Assembly: GCA_015178975.1 (NCBI GenBank)
Contig: WHVD01000155.1
Location: forward strand, 62,001 to 126,000
Reading direction: 5' to 3'
Source: Hysterangium stoloniferum
Lineage: Eukaryota > Basidiomycota > Agaricomycetes > Hysterangiales > Hysterangiaceae
Length of the DNA: 64,000 nucleotides
The position numbers and the translations under genes are program-made. This document shows positions 60,001 through 64,000 of the stretch, in pieces. The notes beneath the pieces were generated by a model that saw nothing but the letters and a program-made list of their open reading frames with translations, was not told the origin of the DNA and searched no databases. Each line of letters begins with the position of its first letter. Position 1 is the stretch's first letter.

Positions 60001-62645
60001 TGATTTCAGCGAGTAGTCATTGGAGTATATTCAATGCCAGTGTAGAGAACCTCGCAACGACTATTTCAAGTGACGATCTTCGCTTCTAAATTGTGTCAGA
60101 TTATGTAGTTTGATACAACTCTCAAGTTCGCGTCCCGTTTGAAATGATTGTCATTGATAAATAAGATATCACTCTAGCCGCTGGTGGTGGTCGCGAGTGT
60201 ATTCAATGCATGTATGGCATCAACGCGTGCAACATGCAGAGCGCGCGGCGGTGGCGAAAAGTGACTGTATGCGCTCTTATATTTGCTCGGCCTATGGCAG
60301 CTTTATTGTCAAGTTTTCAATGGAAGAGAATTAGTTTAAAGAATTCGCCCAGCATTTGACTCGCGGTATGGAGGCCTTGGTGGGAAGATCATGGACCTTG
60401 TCGATTGAACATTACTCTGAAGGTATGATGAGCCTGAACGAGACATGCATCGAATTGGGGGGGGGGGAAACCTTTTTCAGACCTCCAGTGATACCTTACT
60501 TTAAAATGTGGATGTTAGTCTAATCACGGCTAGTGCAAATGTTTTCAACACATTTATGGGGAGAACTGAGGAGCTCGCGGCGATAATGAAAAGTGACTAT
60601 ATAGTTCTTACATAGGTTCAAACCAGATACATTTATAACATCTGCAACCCCGGCTGCAATCCTTGTTTGGTTTAGATGTGTCGACATCATCAAAGAGAAA
60701 TGATTAGAAAGCGTGTCCAATCGATGGTGCAAGACCTTTGTCAGGGAAACCATGTGCCTTCAACACTGATAGGGGGGTCTAATTTGACCGTACTGACACA
60801 CAAGTGGAAGGTGTGGCGACCACGCAAAGGAAGGAACGTGTGGTGAAATCTACATTTTGCACCCAGTAATTGAAGGATTTGTCGTTGGTCGTGCCGCGCA
60901 TAATGTCACAACGTGGAAGAAGAGAAACGAGAATGGGGATGGTATCGAGGCTGCGGACTGTGGTCACCGCAGATTCGCGCTCGGAAAATCCAGCAATCAG
61001 CTTCAGAGTCAAGTCGATTATTTTTTCGCCAGTGATTAGGATAACCCAATCTGGGCTCGTGTGGGTCAGAATGAGACTGGTAGGACAGTTTCATGGGTGG
61101 ATGTAAGACGGTGCTAGAAGATAAAATATAGTGAACGTACCGTACGATGGGCCCAATGAACGAAGAAACCACATTCAGCCGGTTGATGTGATCGGTGAGA
61201 AGCGTGCTGTCATTGAAGAACGTTTGCAAGGAGTCAATGCTCCGATACAGTGAGATCGACGTGTGCAAATCAAGATGAAGTGTCAATGACGCTATTTGAA
61301 TGTTTATGTCGTCCAATAAAACCCTCAATACAGCTCCGGCGATATCTCGAAACCATGCATCTTGGTGCATGCAACACACGAGAAGCCGTATCGGATATTC
61401 ATGAAATCTAAGTCGTTGTGTCTGATATTCTCTGTTATGGTTTTGGTGGGAAGGATGAAATTCTGTGATGGCACGACGCACGGTTGTAACCAGAATTCAA
61501 TGCAACCTCTGATCGCCGTCAGCTCCTTTACAGATAGTGGACGCATGTGGCAGATCACTTCCACGATATACGTAAGGCGGAAAAAGGGGAAGGGCCGATC
61601 AAATCCTGAGACATAATGGGCGATGTGTATGATAAATGTTGATGCAACCTCATCCAAGTTGGTGTGCAGCGGTGACTTGACTAAAACGTTGTAAAGTGAT
61701 GACGTAATCGCAGTTGACATGGCAAGTGGCTCTCCATCTAAGGAATAAACGCCGGGGCAGGAAAAGAAGGCCGAAGCCAAGAATGTCAGAAGCTGGGTAG
61801 TGTGACCTTTACCGCTCCGCCACATGTGATGTGAAAATATCGGGAAACTCTTCAAAACTTCCGTCGCTTTTCTCCGAATTTGAGGCGGGTATATAGGTCT
61901 ACGACTCAGATATGAGTATTTTCAGTATATTCAATGATTGAGGTATCCCTACCTCGCTAAATCAGCACTGTCTTGAACTAGTCTTCCCAGTTTTGCCAGC
62001 GTAAGATGCTTGTGTAGAAACTTGCCAAAGGCACCATCGTCTCGTAACAAACGGGTGATTTCCCGGTATATTGTCAGCTTTGCGATCAGCGAAGCTGTCT
62101 TAGCACTGTGAAGGACTTTCATCCCAACCCTTTCCAAACCGACTCCACAGTAATACCCGGGGCCAATGTCAATACTTGACACTGTCTCCTGACTCCGAGA
62201 GATCATTCCCCAGTCATCGGCATGACTGCAATAGGGACTGAGGTTGGATGTCGTGTTGGTGGATATCTTAACAACATTCGGTGGGTCATGGTAGCCCGTT
62301 TCTCCTTGACACTGAATACGCAGCATGTGACACATATCACAAATAGCATTATATTTTACTCACCCACTCGTCAATCCAAATCTCTATATGGTTTGCAGAC
62401 AGCTGTATGTGTTGCCTACCATCCGGGGCCCGATAACATAAATCATGGCCGGGTTCGTTACAACGCCATCGTTCTCGAAGATTCTTCCTGAACATCTCTC
62501 TCATCCCTTTAACGTTCTCGTCCCGTTGCTCTGAACTCAATACATCGAGGGAAACTAAGGGTGGGAGTTCCTCAATGTCTTCAAGGTCAATCCCAGCCGT
62601 TGCCGAATCGTGATTCCCCGGAGTCGTCTCGTTGAAAGTAGACAT
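57032..62645 (-). CDS. Tandem orphan gene copy U1: intron-rich gene of unknown function
   Basis: Reference copy for the array. Exons 1-6 join in phase: 62645-62364, 62311-61953, 61898-61482, 61431-61141, 61076-60794 and 60735-60612 (1756 nt). Introns are 50-64 nt with donors GTGAGT, GTAGGG, GTGCGT, GTACGT, GTACGG and GTAAGA. Exon 1 (94 codons) starts MSTFNETTPGNHDSATAG and has CNEPGHDLCYRAPD. Exon 2 has CQGETGYHDPP and YYCGVGLERVGMKVLHSAKT. Exon 3 has LYNVLVKSPLHTNLDEVAST. Exon 4 has HQDAWFRDIAGAVLRVLLDD and LLTDHINRLNVVSSFIGPIV. Exon 5 has LTLKLIAG and LDTIPILVSLLPRCDIMRGT. Exon 6 has TRIAAGVADVINV. The 3' half (about 60560-57400) holds relatives of these exons, for example FRCQGETTYHDP near 58820, but one has a TAA near 58064. 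The terminal exon ends LTRVSSH at 57032. No signal peptide, membrane segment or known domain is evident. Exons 1-6 are firm; the 3' half may be decayed or a second gene. Confidence 0.6.
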
Positions 62646-62850
62646 TGGTGGGTAGCAGTCTGACTTACACTAGAAGGGGGCGCCTCGCCTTTATGCCCCA
62701 TCGGTCGGAGAGTTAATTCCACCAAGGTACAGCCTGATGGCCGTGCTTACACAGGATTCACAGCATGTCATCCCTGCCATCGGAAGAAAAATCCCTTCAC
62801 CTTCCTTAAACCTTATAGGCTCTGCTGTAATGAGGTGAGATTGCTACTGG
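62646..62850 (-). promoter_or_regulatory. U1 promoter
   Basis: TATA-like GGCATAAAGGC on the minus strand at 62687-62697, 42-52 bp before the ATG, then TGTAAGTCAGACTGCTAC. Upstream, 'tgtaccttggtggaattaac' (about 62710-62735) recurs before the other copies. The spacer is only about 200 bp because the truncated copy U0 abuts it. Confidence 0.55.
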
Positions 62851-63149
62851 AAATAGCATTATACTTCACTCACCCACTCGTCGACCCAAATCTCTATATG
62901 GTTTTCAAACAGTTGTATGTGGTGCTCGTCATCGGGGGCCGCCAACATAAATCATGGTCAGATTCGTTAAAACCCCACCGTTCTCGAAGCTTTTCCCTGA
63001 ATATCTCTCTCATCCCCGTCTTAATGATGTGGTCCCGATGCTCTGCACACAATACACCTGGGGAAATTAAGGGTGATATCCCCTTCAAGGTAGGTCTGAC
63101 CCGTTACCTCATCGTGATTTCCCAGAGTTGTCTCGTTGAAAGCAGACAT
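62851..63149 (-). pseudogene. Truncated tandem copy U0 (exon 1 only)
   Basis: ATG at 63149 (AFNETTLGNHDEVTGQTYLEG), then a frameshift, then the exon 1 remainder in another frame (GMREIFREKLRERWGFNESD, 63010-62950). The intron 1 donor and about 25 nt of intron are present ('gtgagtgaagtataatgctatttcca' on the minus strand). After that the sequence switches to the promoter of U1 at about 62850. An unequal exchange has fused this start directly to the next unit. Its exon 1 variant matches U9 at the other end of the window. Confidence 0.65.
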
Positions 63150-63342
63150 TTGGCTTTGCTTACACAGGATTCACAGCTGCCTTCATAACCAAAATCCCTT
63201 CGCCTTCCTTGAACTATTTGGGCTCCAGTAAACTTAGTTACCTTGCTACTTTCTTACGCCTGCCGCTGAAGGCTCACACAGCATTTAATAATAGTTTAGA
63301 CAATTGTCACCCCATAATATAGTATTTGGACATTATTGAGCA
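63150..63342 (-). promoter_or_regulatory. Spacer upstream of U0
   Basis: Aligns with the promoter-side half of the other spacers. The TATA-proximal block is shortened. No gene seen. Confidence 0.35.
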
Positions 63343-64000
63343 TCAGAGTTGAAAGCAAGCCGGCCTTTCATTCATGGTGTGGCATTGCCACGGATAATAT
63401 AAATGCAGGTCAGAGATATGCTTTCCGGCTGCTAATTTCAAGTTAGCGTTCGTTGTCAACCTCAAACCTTTTCTGGCGGGAGTGCGCGCTGCCTGTTTAA
63501 TTTTATCAACTTTCAACGAGTTAATGGTAAGCAACGTGATTTCTTCCTTCACCCATGCCATATCAATCGGCTTGACTTTTGTGCAACGTCTGAACAAGAT
63601 AAAGAGTGATGTAAGGTCAAAGTTCTCATTGTAGATTTTATTGAGGTACATAAGAGTCTGGCTTGGAATTATTTTGATATATGGCGTGTCCATCAGAATT
63701 TGTATTGACAAGTTGTATATATAATCGCGTGTCATGTCATACATACTTACAACTAGCTGTATTATTACCTGTATGGTCAAATGGAATTGATTCTTTGATG
63801 CTACGATGACAACGTAGGTAAATGATTGCGGGCCACCTGTAGCTTGAACTATTGTAGGGGGAGTTCTTCCAATCTGTAAAGACTCACCCTGTTCGGCTGC
63901 GCTTACACGTGCCCTTTTCTGCGATCGCACCTGCCCCTTCGTTCTGCCCACTCCACTTTGAGCTTCACAAACGTGGCCGTATCGGTCCCTCTTCTCTCCC
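63343..64000 (-). pseudogene. Terminal exon of a further upstream array copy (partial)
   Basis: A minus-strand frame open from 63951 to 63343. Its middle matches the terminal exon of the family: QILMDTPYIKIIPSQTLMYL, then FDLTSLFILFRRCTKVKPID and WVKEEITLLT, compared with GLTLLFVFFRHSTEFKLFDV and EETTLL in U5. The last 50 or so codons lie where the other copies have non-coding spacer. This shows the array continues beyond the right edge. The sequence is too diverged to say whether it is functional. Confidence 0.45.

Overview
The window looks like nuclear DNA of a filamentous fungus, most likely a basidiomycete (Agaricomycetes). Genes are cut by very short GT-AG introns (about 50-64 nt). A chromodomain Ty3/Gypsy retrotransposon, several solo LTRs with 5-bp target duplications, a GCM-type zinc-finger transposon remnant and two TA-flanked inverted-repeat elements are present. 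I saw no tRNA, rRNA, CRISPR or bacterial-type gene.

The backbone is a head-to-tail array, all on the minus strand, of nine copies (U1 at the right to U9 at the left, plus a truncated tenth, U0) of one intron-rich gene. Start codons lie at 62645, 56574, 51294, 45199, 31213, 25193, 19381, 10864 and 4278. Uninterrupted units are about 5.3-6.6 kb long. Each begins with a TATA-like box 37-50 bp before an ATG. Six phase-consistent exons follow (U1 282+359+417+291+283+124 nt; U5 285+368+438+291+283+124 nt), then a less well resolved 3' half whose pieces resemble the 5' exons, then a short terminal exon. I recognise no known domain; the protein is rich in predicted-helical, leucine-rich stretches.

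U1 and U5 are the best preserved, with exons 1-6 open. U8 has one stop in exon 6, and U2, U3, U4, U6, U7 and U9 carry frameshifts, deletions or insertions. Even U1 and U5 have lesions in the 3' half, so no copy is proven intact.

Mobile DNA has broken the array in several places. A TA-flanked element sits in exon 4 of U9 (2091-3051) and a sister copy in the 3' half of U6 (21248-22076). A composite 5.5-kb block (13013-18565) interrupts exon 3 of U7; it holds the GCM remnant and a solo LTR with a 14-bp minisatellite. A dead chromovirus (34088-45050) splits U4, has lost its 3' LTR together with adjacent host DNA, and carries three further solo LTRs. The undescribed item of most interest is the tandem family itself: an unrecognised, repeat-built protein family being duplicated, recombined and invaded in place.
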